From positions 2,232,001-2,296,000 of the forward strand of contig CM066923.1 of the NCBI GenBank assembly GCA_033964015.1: 64,000 bases of DNA. Direction: 5' to 3'. The notes under the pieces were generated by a model, which saw nothing but the letters and a program-made list of their open reading frames with translations, was not told the DNA's origin and ran no database searches. Positions 8,551 to 21,000 of the stretch are shown piece after piece. The position numbers were made by a program, and so were the translations under genes. Every line of letters starts with the position of its first letter. Positions within the stretch are counted from its first letter, which is position 1. Origin of the DNA: Scolanthus callimorphus (lineage: Eukaryota; Cnidaria; Anthozoa; Actiniaria; Edwardsiidae).

Positions 8551-10328
8551 GGTGCCCCGATATTTGTTGGGTAGAACACTTATTGTACTGTTACGTGAAG
8601 AAAGCTCAATGAAGTACTCTAAATGTTAGATAAATCCAGTCTACTCATGCAGGGTAGTTTATACGATTTTGCGTTGCCATGCAAACAATTGAATTACATA
8701 GTACTATTTTCGCACTAGATAGAAAATAAGAGTCGATTGCTTTCATGAAAATTGTATCGAACTGTTGAGTAGAAATCGTAAATAAATTATACATAAGATG
8801 AATTATATCTCTATTGACAATAACCAAAAGCCGTGGGAAAAGAAATACTGCGATCTGTTTCTTGCCTACTGAGAAGCTTTGTGTTGGCCTGGCGAAGATA
8901 ATATTTTGGTTACTTACTCAGGTGGACCCCCGTCACTCGGCCAATATCATGCAGAGCTAACACTTCAAATAACAAGAGAGAGTTTCTCCAAAAAAGATAC
9001 TTTTTGAAGAATAACATTTTCAAAAAGGTTTTGATTAATATCGGCGCCACTCGCCAACAAATTAACACACAAGGATTGAGCATTTCTTAACAAAACTTGT
9101 ACAGCGACAACAGGGCACGCCTAAAAGCAAATACGATTGGTTCTTTACAGTCGAAAAACATGAAGCGTGCCCATTTAATTCATTATTCCATTATGCTTAT
9201 TGATTTCATTATTCAATCCAAAAATGCATTTTTCAATAACAAAATTTCCAATATTGAATTGAAAATTGCATTTTTGGATTGAATGAAATAAATAAATAAT
9301 GCAGTAACGAATGAAATATTCCGTGATCTCCCTCTTCGTCGTCGTTTCGGGTTTTGGATCTTTCTGGTCTGCAAGTTATCTGGGCCAATCAGTCTTGCCC
9401 ATCCTCGCGCACCAAGGGTCCTCCCCTCCCCTCCCCCCAGGGGAAGGAGGAAGGGGGACCTGAGGGGAGGAATCTGGCGCGCGAGGATGGTTCTTGCCGT
9501 GTTTCGTCTTGCGCAGTCGCATGGCTTTCGTCGCGACTTTTGTTGTTGGAACTGAAAGGTTTGACTGACAAAAAAGAACCAAAATCAATCCGCTATGAAA
9601 TGAAACAATTATTTGAACTTTGGGAGCGAAAAGAGCAAAAGTGATAATGAGGACAAGTTAAAGACGAAGCATGAAATAAGCTTTAATTCTCATCTCAATT
9701 AATAGTTAATCGGTCGTTATATATTACAAGACGCTACAATTGAAATACCTATTTGCAATGAATGGCTTGAGCTTACATTTGGGTCAAGTATTTCGAACAA
9801 AATGACATTCATAAAAGAAATCCCTTTAGTGCAATTGCTTCTTCCATAACCATATTTACTCTACCGAACCACCAAAACCAAACTACAATAGTCTCGTAAA
9901 CGGACAGCGTTGTGTGACTGCGTACGGGTGTTGCGTGACATGAGCCTGCGAGTGTGCGCGATTGAAGACTAATGCGGCTATTTCCTTTTTGCGAAGCGAA
10001 ATTTGCAGAGATACTGGGTAGTATCCAACAATTTTCAAATTCTTGGCATTAAAGAACAACATGGCACGCACAGGAACACATTCACGCAACGCTAACTTGC
10101 AAAGAGACCCACGCCATTTTCCCAGAGATTCCATAAAGAACACAAGTGAAGTGATTGGTACTGTATCTTGAATAAAGACACAAGAGAGAATAAAGGTCCA
10201 CTCTCACTCGAATGAAAACAGAACGCAAGAACGCAGAATTCTCGCAGACCCAACGTTCTCACCGGCCGCAGTACAATTCAATTCTCAGAAACACGAATGT
10301 CCAGTATATAGATTTTAGGCTTTATTCG
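8551..10328. other. PAN gene 5' flank and intergenic DNA
   Basis: Upstream of the PAN gene start I saw no exon. A hairpin at about 9213-9283 pairs ATTCAATCCAAAAATGCATTT with AAATTGCATTTTTGGATTGA. A GC-rich patch near 9400-9490 pairs GCCCATCCTCGCGC with GCGCGCGAGGATGG. Nothing else supports a gene. Confidence 0.45.
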
Positions 10329-10480
10329 GCCCATGTAAAGGGATCCACAGAAGTGTTGGATCCCAGATCCCGACCCATGGATCCCGGATCCCGACCCATC
10401 TATCTTGTATCCCACACTCTAGATCCCGGATCCCAAACCTCAAATTTAGCTGGATCCCGGACCCCTTAACATGGGCCGAC
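10329..10480. repeat. GGATCC-rich repeat with CCCATGTAAA ends (copy 1)
   Basis: The stretch begins GCCCATGTAAAGGGATCCAC, contains repeated CCCGGATCCCGACCCAT-type units, and ends with TTAACATGGGC. Related arrays are at 18,938-18,990 and 19,650-19,850, the latter ending TTTACATGGGGC. It behaves like a small element carrying an internal minisatellite. It lies just 3' of the UTX gene. Confidence 0.7.
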
Positions 10481-11246
10481 TTTATACTACAGAAAAATAA
10501 TGAGAAAATCGGAGATTCCAAAATCTGATGAACGTAGATAACCCCAGAATCAATTCGGTACCCCAAGATCATACCGAGTGTGCAAGAAAATGGTCTGATC
10601 TGGTTGTCTTGACAGTTCCAAAGGTTTGTGAAAATTTGTCTGTTCAAAGTCAGTGCAGGGAGTTGTACAGTGCGGCTCTGCTGATATGAGTGAGTTAGAA
10701 TTCAACGGATAATTTTCGTAAAAAGCGATGTTGGTAATTCAAATGAAATTAATAGTGTCGAGGGGTGATAGTACAATATAAAATGTGCATGCTTAACTCT
10801 CGGAGCGTTAATGAAAATCGGAAAACGAGAACTTTAAAAATCAAACAGTGCTGTACAAATCAATAGCAAAATGTGACAAACACTATACTATATGCGTAAG
10901 GAAGCGAAGAAATATAAAATCCTTTTTGTCTAGATGTATGTCGATCAAATTATACAGAACTACTTAAAACAGTAGAAAATCCAAGTACTTTGTTATGGAG
11001 TGCGTCATCTAGAAGGAATCAAGAATTCGCCAGGACATTCTAAACAGCACAAGTGGACATATTGAAATATAGTATCAGCAGTATATTGAGTAGCGTATGA
11101 ATCTTTTTCGTGAGTTCACCATAGTTAAATAGATTATCGGAGTGGAAATTAGTTTTGCACCGCGGCAATAAACTGTCCTATGCATATACAAAATATATTC
11201 CTTTGTACAAAAATTATATCTCGAATTGCAATGCATGCGTACCAGC

Positions 11247-12020
11247 CTAGCTCGCTTGATCCTGTATGTTGGCAGGTGGCGGGGTCGCGATGGATTGCGG
11301 GATGCTGGAAGGTTCGATGTTTTCCGGGTAGCCTGTGGGTGCACCAGCTTGCTGGAAGCTATTAGACCCAGTGACATGTTGAAAACTCGTTGGTGCAGAG
11401 GCTTGTGGGAAGCTTGTATGCACAGAGACTTGCGGGAAGCTCGTATGCGCAGAGGATTGTGGGAAGCCACCAGGCGCAGAAGCTTGTGGGAAGCTAGCAG
11501 ACGCAGTGACTTGTGGGAAGCTCAAAGGCGCAGAGGCTTGTGGGAAGCTCGTAGGCGCAGAGGCTTGTGGGAAGCTACCAGCTGTCGAGGGTTGTGGGAA
11601 ACTAGTAGCTGTAGGGGCTTGTGGGATATTAGAAGGCACAGAGGCTTGTGTGAAGCTCGTGGGCGCAGTGGATTGCGTGAAATTAACCGGAGCACTGACG
11701 TCTGAGAAACAAGTAGGGGTATTAACTTGTGAGTAATTTGTTGGCACAGTGGCTGAAGGCGCTATGCCTTGTGGGAAACTTGTGATCAAGCTGCCTTGTG
11801 GGAACCCTGTGGTCAAGCTGCCTGGTGAGTATCCCGTGGTAGTGGCTTGGGGATAACCGGCTGGCACGCTCGTCTGCTTGTAGGACGATTGTGCCGAGTA
11901 GGCTTGTGAATAACCTATCGGCGCGTTTGTTTGCGAGTAACCCTTGTGTCCACTAGCTTGTGAGTGGGTTGGCGGGTGAATAGATGGCGCAAAGAAATGT
12001 TCCTTGGGTGGCGTAGTTAC
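11247..12020 (-). CDS. KDM6A: UTX exon 33: repeat-containing C-terminal tail
   Basis: The last exon opens [17 protein letters not shown] at the acceptor TTACAG and stops at TAG 11249-11247, giving 257 residues beyond the conserved end of UTX (vertebrate UTX stops shortly after the zinc domain). The tail is mostly degenerate tandem 9-11-residue units of the type SFPQASAPT, with GYSQ/GYPQ variants at the start and SFQ/GYP variants at the end. Almost every unit carries an aromatic residue followed by Pro/Ser and Gln, so it resembles aromatic/Gln-rich disordered segments of transcriptional regulators. The frame is kept throughout, which argues for coding. Confidence 0.85.
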   Translation of the reverse strand, partial: VTTPPKEHFFAPSIHPPTHSQASGHKGYSQTNAPIGYSQAYSAQSSYKQTSVPAGYPQATTTGYSPGSLTTGFPQGSLITSFPQGIAPSATVPTNYSQVNTPTCFSDVSAPVNFTQSTAPTSFTQASVPSNIPQAPTATSFPQPSTAGSFPQASAPTSFPQASAPLSFPQVTASASFPQASAPGGFPQSSAHTSFPQVSVHTSFPQASAPTSFQHVTGSNSFQQAGAPTGYPENIEPSSIPQSIATPPPANIQDQAS

Positions 12021-15000
12021 CTGTAACAAAGATCAAAACAAAATGTCACTTTTATATGGCTACTATGATGTGTGAAGCGATCACTCCTTTACTTACAGAA
12101 TGCAATTTAAATGCACGGCGAGCTTCGTTTAATTCTTCTAATGTGTACTGCAGAAGCAAAAAGGAAGAACAAATATTAATATTACAAACGACAGTAACAA
12201 AGAAACATTTTCGATAACATTTCTTGTGCAGAAAACGGCAGACACGATAACCTAGTCTGGCGTTTGGGGTGGGAATATATGACGCCACCCGCCCGTTCGG
12301 CTCATGCCTACCACAGGGAACCCGCTCCGAGCACCAGGGACTAGGTAGCAGGCCTGTAGAGTTTGTACGCTAAACGAGGACACATGTAGCGCGAGATGGC
12401 ATTAATGCGCACTACAAATTTTGTAAGCCGAAACACAACAAATGTTGCTCCCCAGACAAGAAACATTTTGTGTTTCCGAGACACAAGCGTCCGATGTTTC
12501 CTAGTTTTGCCAAACACGCACGACACAAATGCTGCGCGCTACATGTGTCCTTGTTTAGCCGTCGCTTTATTGTCACTAGAGACTTACTTGATTCAATACA
12601 ATGAATCCTTGTAGTGTACTGCTGGTTTTGCGTGCACAATCCTGACAGTACACGAGATGTTTCCTATTGTCGGTCACGAAGAGCAGGTTAAATACCTCGA
12701 CCTACAAACGAACATTCAAGCAATGAAATGAGTAAAAATAACAAACTTTTATCCTTAAAAGACTCTGTGTCTGACTGTTGTGCATTTTCTGGGCTAAGAA
12801 CTTCAGCGTCACGCCAATCGGGTTCAGAAAAAAAAAAAAACATATGTAGATTTGAAGTTGTCTGAGAAGTTTCTTTTCTCCTTGAGTGTGATGTGATTCG
12901 CATACAGTATATAATGATGGATTGTGGCTGCCTTACCTCGCATTGAGCACAGTAATGAGGCGCTTCATTTTGACCCTTTCCATGCCATACCACCTCCATG
13001 CCAGCTTGACGGAGATTGTCTATCGTCACCTCACTGTACTTGTACGATCTGTCTAGAATGATCCTGTACACAGACATAGGCGGGGAGATAGATAAGCATC
13101 AAACCATTTAACGAATTCATTAGTTACAAAAAGGGCAAAAGACCATACTCCACAAGCACCATACCACACTTACGCATACTCAACACACCTCACTATGCTA
13201 GGCTTTACCCGATGCAACACGTGCAATACAACAGCGCTCAATATCATTGATCAACATGACATAACCTACGCTACGCCATAACAGTACCCCATACCCACGC
13301 ACCACACCACACACACACACCATACCACACGATATCCAACCACATAACACCATACCACACCATGTCATGTCATACCACAACATATCCAACCACACAACAC
13401 CATACCATACCATACCATGTCATGTCATACCACAACATATCCAACCACATAACACCATACCATACCACACCATGTCATGTCATACCACAACATATCCAAC
13501 CACACAACACCATACCATACCACACCATGTCATGTCATACCACAACATATCCAACCACATAACACCATACCATATGTCATACCACAACATATCCAACCAC
13601 ACAACACCATACCACACCACACCATGTCATGTCATACCACAACATATCCAACCACACAACACAACACCATACCATACCATACCACACAATGTCATGTCAT
13701 ACCACAACATATCCAACCACATAACACCACACCATACCACACCATGTCATGTCATACCACAACATATCTAACCACACAACACCATACCATACCACACCAT
13801 GTCATGTCATAACACAACATATCCAACCACACAACACCATACCACACCACACCATGTCATGTTATACCACAACATATCCAACCACATAACACCATACCAC
13901 ACCACACCATGTCATGTCATACCACAACATATCCAACCACACAACACCATACCACACCATGTCATGTCATACCACAACATTTCCAACCACACAACACAAC
14001 ACCATACCATACCACACAATGTCATGTCATACCACAACATATCCAACCACACAACACCATACCACACCACACCATGTCATGTCATACCACAACATATCCA
14101 ACCACACAACACCATACCACACCACACCATGTCATGTCATACCACAACATATCCAACCACACAACACCATACCATACCACACCATGTCATGTCATACCAC
14201 ACTACATCATATCCAATACCACACTATGTCATGTCATACCACACAACACCATGCCATGACATACCACACCACACCACACCACACCACACCACACCACCAT
14301 ACCGCGCCACATCATACCCAACCACACCACACCACACCATGCCATGTCATGCCACACCACACCACACCATACCACATCACACAACACCACACCATAACAT
14401 GCCATACCACGCCTTATTTCTTTCCATGCTATGCAACAGTATTAATGACTACATAACACATATCATACCATACTCATCCATACCATATTATACATCACAC
14501 CATGATACCTACTTGATATGCTCATAGAGAGCTTTCTCCGTGATCTTGATGTTGCGTGCGAGATTCCATGACAAGTGAATCATGGCAACCATTGATTTCT
14601 CCCCTGCAAATAGAAAGTAGATTAAGGTATCAAGCAATAAAACCTCCCAATAAAAGCTTTGCGATATATCCTGCGATCAGGAATAGGAAGAGCTACTTCA
14701 GCCAAGTGGACAAATAATAGCGAACAGTGCTGGCATACCTTGCAACTTGTTCCACTCGTAGCGTTCGACAGCGACATTGAAAATAGTTTCTGAAATAAAA
14801 CAAATTCAAATAATGCTGAAATTGTATTGAAGAACAAAGGTATCATGGCAGCGGCGTAGCCAGGAATTTCTGAAGGGAGGGCTGGATAGTGAACACATGG
14901 GACGAAAATGCTCAAATTTTCTCCAGCAAATACAGTAAATGTATGGGAAAATTTCCGAGAAAGGGGGGGGGGGGCTGGACTCCCCTTGGCTACGCCCCTG

Positions 15001-18000
15001 CATGGTGATGCACGTGAATACTTAGATGGCACAACGGCACATAAACAAGAGGGATTTGATGTAGTACATACCTGTGAGCGGTCCAACATTCCAAGCAATG
15101 TTGTTACACCAACCCTTCAAGTGAAACAAACCACGCGACACGGTCAAGCAAGCAACAAAACACAACAATTTGATACATCACGTTAGGTCATAAATAAACA
15201 GAGACACCAGACAGGGGAAGGCTAAATATATTTTAAAGTAAAACCCACACGCAAGATGGACAGCTTGGACGTGTTACGCGCATTTTGCCGCCGGAAACAT
15301 TTAAGTGCCACTAAAGGCAGAAGTCAACTACATTTCATCAAAAAGATCCATTATCCAAGGAACAGTAACGAAACAAAAATGTGATTTACGCGCGCCGTTA
15401 ATATTTGATTGATTTTTGAATACTTTCGATTGGCATTTTTTTTCGTTCAACTATGCGCGATGCATCTTGGGGGAGAAGTTCTTCAGAACAATGGTTCCTA
15501 TGACGCATGAAGAAGACATAGAAGGTCTTTGTTCTTCTTTCATTGTCTTCTTCGTGGTCTTTATTCTACTTTCTATGTCTTCTTCATGCGTCACAGGAAC
15601 CATTGTTCACCCACAGGATGCAGAAACGCATAGTTGAACGAAAAAAATCGCCAATCGGAAATATTCAAAAATCAATAAAATATTAACGGCGCGCGGTAAA
15701 CACATTTTTCTTTCGTTACTGTTCCTTTGGATAATGGATCTTTTTGATGAAATGTAGTTGACTTCTGCCTTTAGTGGCACTTTAATGCGTACAACAAGTT
15801 TTGTTTCCAAACAAGAGCGTGATGCTTCCTCGTTGTTTCTCAGCTTAGCAACCAGGGAAAACATCGCAGGACAAAATGTTCCCAGCAAAGCATGTATCCC
15901 AGTTTAGGTTGGGCATAAAAACCACCATAACTTTTGTTTTGTTTCCAAACAAGAGCGTGATGCTTTCTCGCTGTTCCCCAGTTTAGCAAGCAGGCGACAA
16001 CATCGCAGGGCAAAACGTTTCCAGCAAAGCATGTTAGATCCCAGTTTAGGCTGGGCATAACGACCACCATAACTTACCAGTGCTTGGACCCAGTGTACTA
16101 CCCCAGCATTGATGAACACGAGGTCTCCTGGTCTTTGGATGAACCGGTAGACAGGAACTCTCTCTTCGTACAGTTCTTCTAATATTGGCCACCATGATCC
16201 TATAGACGACAATATGGAGTTATTAGCATGGCGATGGCGCCTGTCCACTATCCTTCCGGTGACCGAGGCACGAGGCGGGAAAGGGGAGCGGGAAGCCGCG
16301 CACCTCATTGTCCGCCCTAGACGCCCAAGTTTCCCGAGAATGGTGTCCTAAAACTGGCGTCAGGATCAGTTAAATATATACAAAGTGTGTGAGTTTTTAT
16401 TGGTATTGCTGAGCGGTTCTTAGACCAAGAGCTTGACTATGCTACCTAAAGAGTTCAGTATTATATCAATTCAAATACGCTAGATCGATTACGTTCGATG
16501 CGCGCATTGCGATAGCGAAGCTAACAAAACAAAGCTAATGTGCTTCAGGTAAGTTTGTTCCCAGGGCTGAGTCACAGATAATTCTTGGTGTTTTTAATTA
16601 CACACTACGATAAGAAAATATATCAGAACACTTTAAGAGCCGCCATTTTGACAGCATAGCAACATACCAAGTCGGAGAACGTATCCATTTCCACCGGCTG
16701 ATTGAGAGAATATAGAGCAATTTTCTCGATTGAATTTGGTAAATCAAATATGAAACTTTGTTTTTAGATGTTGATTTAGAAATTTCTACTCGCAATTCGT
16801 CTTCTAATATCGAACGAAAGCAATAACAAAGGAGTGGCTGTCACGGGCTCTTCAAGACTTCCCAAAAGAGACTCACCTGTAAGATAATTGACGCCATGCC
16901 TAAAAAGAAAGGTAAAAAGGAGATCAGTATATCCTAAACGGTAGCTTCAGAAATATTGAAAAGCCATTTCAGGTAATGCCACAAATTGTACTGCAATCAC
17001 AAACTCTGGGTCATCCAAAGTCTAAGCCATCAAAACAACAGACCATTCAACGTGCGTGAACTTACTTTTCACAGAGGTTTTGCATGACTCCCCAGTACTC
17101 ATAAGGACTAGCGAACCATTCGCAGTCCCCGGGACCGATGTTGATGTTGATCGAGCAGTAGTTGTTGTTCTCTTGGTGACCTGTTATTCAAAATTAGTCA
17201 ACATGACAGTAAACATTCATATCGTTCGTACTTCTGCGCCAACAAAAAATCCACAGAGGCTTCTTTGCTGAAGTGTTTTTCGACGAGCGCTAAGGGTGTC
17301 GGCTTTCAAAGGCTACCATGTCTACGCTTTCTACCAAACCCAATGACTGTCTATTCTCCTGAATACATACTACACAGGAGTCAAACACTTTGACGTACCT
17401 GGGGTGCGACTTCCAGGAATCTTCATGTAAAGCTGGACAGAATTCATCCCTAATATTGTATTGCCGAAATGACTCAGCATATTCCCTGGAGACACAACCT
17501 AAAAAAAAGCCGTTTGACAGGTCATGAAACACTAAATGAAAATATTGCTCAAAGTTTTATTGGATTCCCATAACTCATACGCCTATAGATAATGACAGCA
17601 AGGAAGTACCGTCACTTTGGAGAACCCACATGCACCCATGTGGGTACCCTTATCAGGACTTAGGGGAACAACAAAGCCAATATTTACGCCCTTACCTTTG
17701 CAAAGGGAGGTAACTTTGTCAACTCATGAAGCTGTGGTTTCCACCTAAGGAAAACAAAACTAAGTCAAAAGAGCAGCTTTCTTGAATTGATTTATTCTCG
17801 TTCCAAGAGCATCCTCCGTTTGAGCAGTTGGTCGGAGGCTCTGGTGGCAAAAGAACTCTTGGTCCCAGAATCTGGGACTATTTTTTTCATTGTTTCCCTG
17901 GGTAACCACTATTCAGGGAGCCAATCAGAATCGCCTCTTGATCGCCTGATACAAGCCAGCTAGTAACGCTTAGGATCCAAGGATAGTGCCAAAAGGTTAC

Positions 18001-21000
18001 TTGGGAAAAGTCAAACGCACGGGATTATTTGTCGTAATACGGACCCTGACTTACTTTCTCTCGTCTGACAAGTCAACATTTGTACCAAACTTGATCCACT
18101 TGAATTTCGAAGACTTAGATCCTTTTTTACTGTTAAATATAAAAGATAATTAGTCCTATTTCGTTTCGAATGAAACAGACACTCCCACCTCGCCTTGCAC
18201 TGCAAGACGAATTATGAAGTTGTGATGTGATGCTGGCATTAACATCTCATCATAACTTCATAATTCATTTCTCACATTCACATTGTTACACGGCACACAA
18301 CTTAACGTTGCAATGCAAGATCATCACCAGTATCAGAATGTTAAGGTTTATAGATTCTAGGTTTGGACTTGGAAGCTATTACTAAGGACAATTTAGAAAA
18401 TAACACCTATGTTGTATTGTGAATGTGCATTCTGATTGGTTAAAAAGCGTGTTTGTAAGAGACCTGAGAAACACGATTGTCACGCAACGCTGTCGCGTGT
18501 GTATATTTTCTAAAGCAATAAAAATACTTTCTGCGTGCTCTCTGGTTTCTTACAAACACTCGGGGAATGTTGGTCGAACTGATAAAACTTGAAAAACACT
18601 CACCTTCGGCCCGTGTCTTTCAAGATCAGTTCATCCCCTCGTGTTTGTAAGAAACCAGAGAGCACGCGGAAAGTACTTTTATTGCTTAAATATATTCTTG
18701 TAAGTGTACCTCTTGGAGCTTGAAGAAGAATCGCTGTCGGAATGTAATGAGTCTCTACTTTATACTGAGCTTCTTGCTCCTCCTGTGAGTTTGAAAGTAT
18801 AAACGATTTAGAAAGGGGGGTCATGCACGTCAATGGGTAGGGCCTCCTGTGAGGTTAAAAGATAAATGATTTAGAGATGTACCCTTACAGTGAGAACTGA
18901 ATTACATGTCATTTACAATAATTATGGTCAGCATGTGGTGGGATCCGGGATCCAGAGGTGTGGGATCAGGGATCCAGAGTATGGGATCTGGAATAATCCG
19001 TGGCACAAACCGGCAATTCTATTTTCCACTTTACTTTCACTTCTGATTCCAGAAAATAGCACCTTTTCCTATTTTCCATATTTGTCACTCCTGAAATCGA
19101 TGAAAATACCCGACCTTATTCGGATTTTCTCTGTCAAAACAATCTTGGAAAAGGTCCACCTTTTTCTAAAAAAAAGTCTACGTTTTACTTTTTTTCAAGA
19201 TTGACCATAAACAAGAAAATAATCCCAATTTATTCTAGTTTTTTTGCAAGCTTTTGCGGCTGGGAAAAAGTGTTTCCCTTCGAAACTGACCAATTCCACA
19301 TTCACAAGGGCTTTTTGTCTTCGGTGAATATTGGTCCAAGTCCCAGCTAGCCGGTACCCCATGGGTACAGTCTCTGGACACGAATCTGCTTGTATGTGTA
19401 TGGATGGATGGATTACGTCACGCCATGTGACATGTAGTTAAATCATTCTTCATGCTAAATACAAGACATGAATTGTAACTTCGTGACTATGTACTTGTTC
19501 CCATTTGCTATTAAAAGAGATCAACCGCATTGTTTGGAAGAGAGATATTCGTTTATTTCTGTTTGATGACCACGTAAAGGAGGACATCACATGACGTGGC
19601 CATGTAGTTGCCTCCCTTGCTACTTTGAAGGCCGGCACAGACTAGGGGACAAGTCCCAGGGACTAGTCCCTGGATCCAGAGTGTGGGATCCGGGATCCAG
19701 AGGTGTGGGATCTGGGATCCAGAGTGCTGGGATCCGGGATCCAGAGCATGGGATCCATGGGTGGGGGTCCGGGATCCAAGGACTGGGATCCAGGATTCGA
19801 GGGTCAGGAACGGGGTCTAAAACTTCTGTGGACCCATTTACATGGGGCAAAACGATAACAAATTCGCTTAGTCTGTTGCTTAGGTTTAGTACCTTGAGTG
19901 ATTCCTGGAAGGTACTGGCCTGGTACTGCGCATATTTTGCTATCGTTGTGAACGACCTGCAGAAGAAGCATATAAATTGTCAATTAGTCAATTTCCATCT
20001 TCCTTTACATAGTTCACCGAGAGAAAGTGTGATTCGTTCTGGGGCTGGCTATGAACATGCGTTTATGGTCATGGAAACCACGGAATAAAATGCTGTTCAT
20101 CATCCTCTCACCTGCTGCTTCCGCAAAGCCAGACTTTCTTCTCCCCTGCCGTGTCCCAGTTCTCATCGGGAGCCTGCTGCCTCTGAGAAACGAAATGCGC
20201 ATTAAATCAAACTTCTTTTCTTAACTATCACTCTGATGGAAGGAAGAAACTATATTTGATGCTACTTACAACTAGATTAGAGAATGGAATTCCTTGAACA
20301 CGTGCAACAAATAAATGCACGTGATTAATATGCACGTCGTGGTACGTGATGAGCAGATTAAAATGACGAAAGCAACATGGCCTTGCACGTGTCCCACATT
20401 GTTATTAAAAGCATATTATTATTACCTGTGTTCGTATCTCCACTTGATGATCCGGGTTACTTTCCACCAGCGTCTTGGTGGAGTAGAGGCTCAAATCTGA
20501 GGATGCAAAGCAAAAATAAAAACAATTAAACTAGGAATAATCATGGATTAGTGAAGTGCGTGCCCTGCCATACTTGTGAGGTGAGCTGTTTTCTGCTTAC
20601 ACTGACAGGACATGACAAATCAGTTAGCAAAACCAGTATGACCGCTCATCTAGGAGAGGCATGCAAAGATGGCACAAACACTCAATGTACACGATTAAAT
20701 AAATAAACATCTTAAAGTGATATAAACAGGGAGAGGATCATACTAAGCAGTGCTCCCTCAGAAAGTAACCGGATTGGCAAAGCTCCCTTACCGAGTTTCA
20801 AAGCTGATGACAGACCTCTAACAACTGTTATCGGATTGGATGGGGAAAGAAGCAAATTTTGTAGAACTGGAGACAAAGCGTCTCTTTTGTTTTCAACCTG
20901 AAAAGTCCAAGTAAAGCAAATTTAAGTAGATACATACTATACAAGTAGAACCGCTAAACAAGCTCGTTAAACATTTCCGTAAACAATCAACGCTTACCCG

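Noticed and set aside
11226..11705. 159-codon plus-strand frame over the UTX tail
   Set aside because: Antisense shadow of the coding minisatellite; the minus-strand frame joins in phase to the zinc-domain exons.
13362..14527. Long plus-strand open frames rich in His/Thr/Pro
   Set aside because: They are translations of the CATACCACACC minisatellite in a UTX intron; several frames stay open only because of the repeat.
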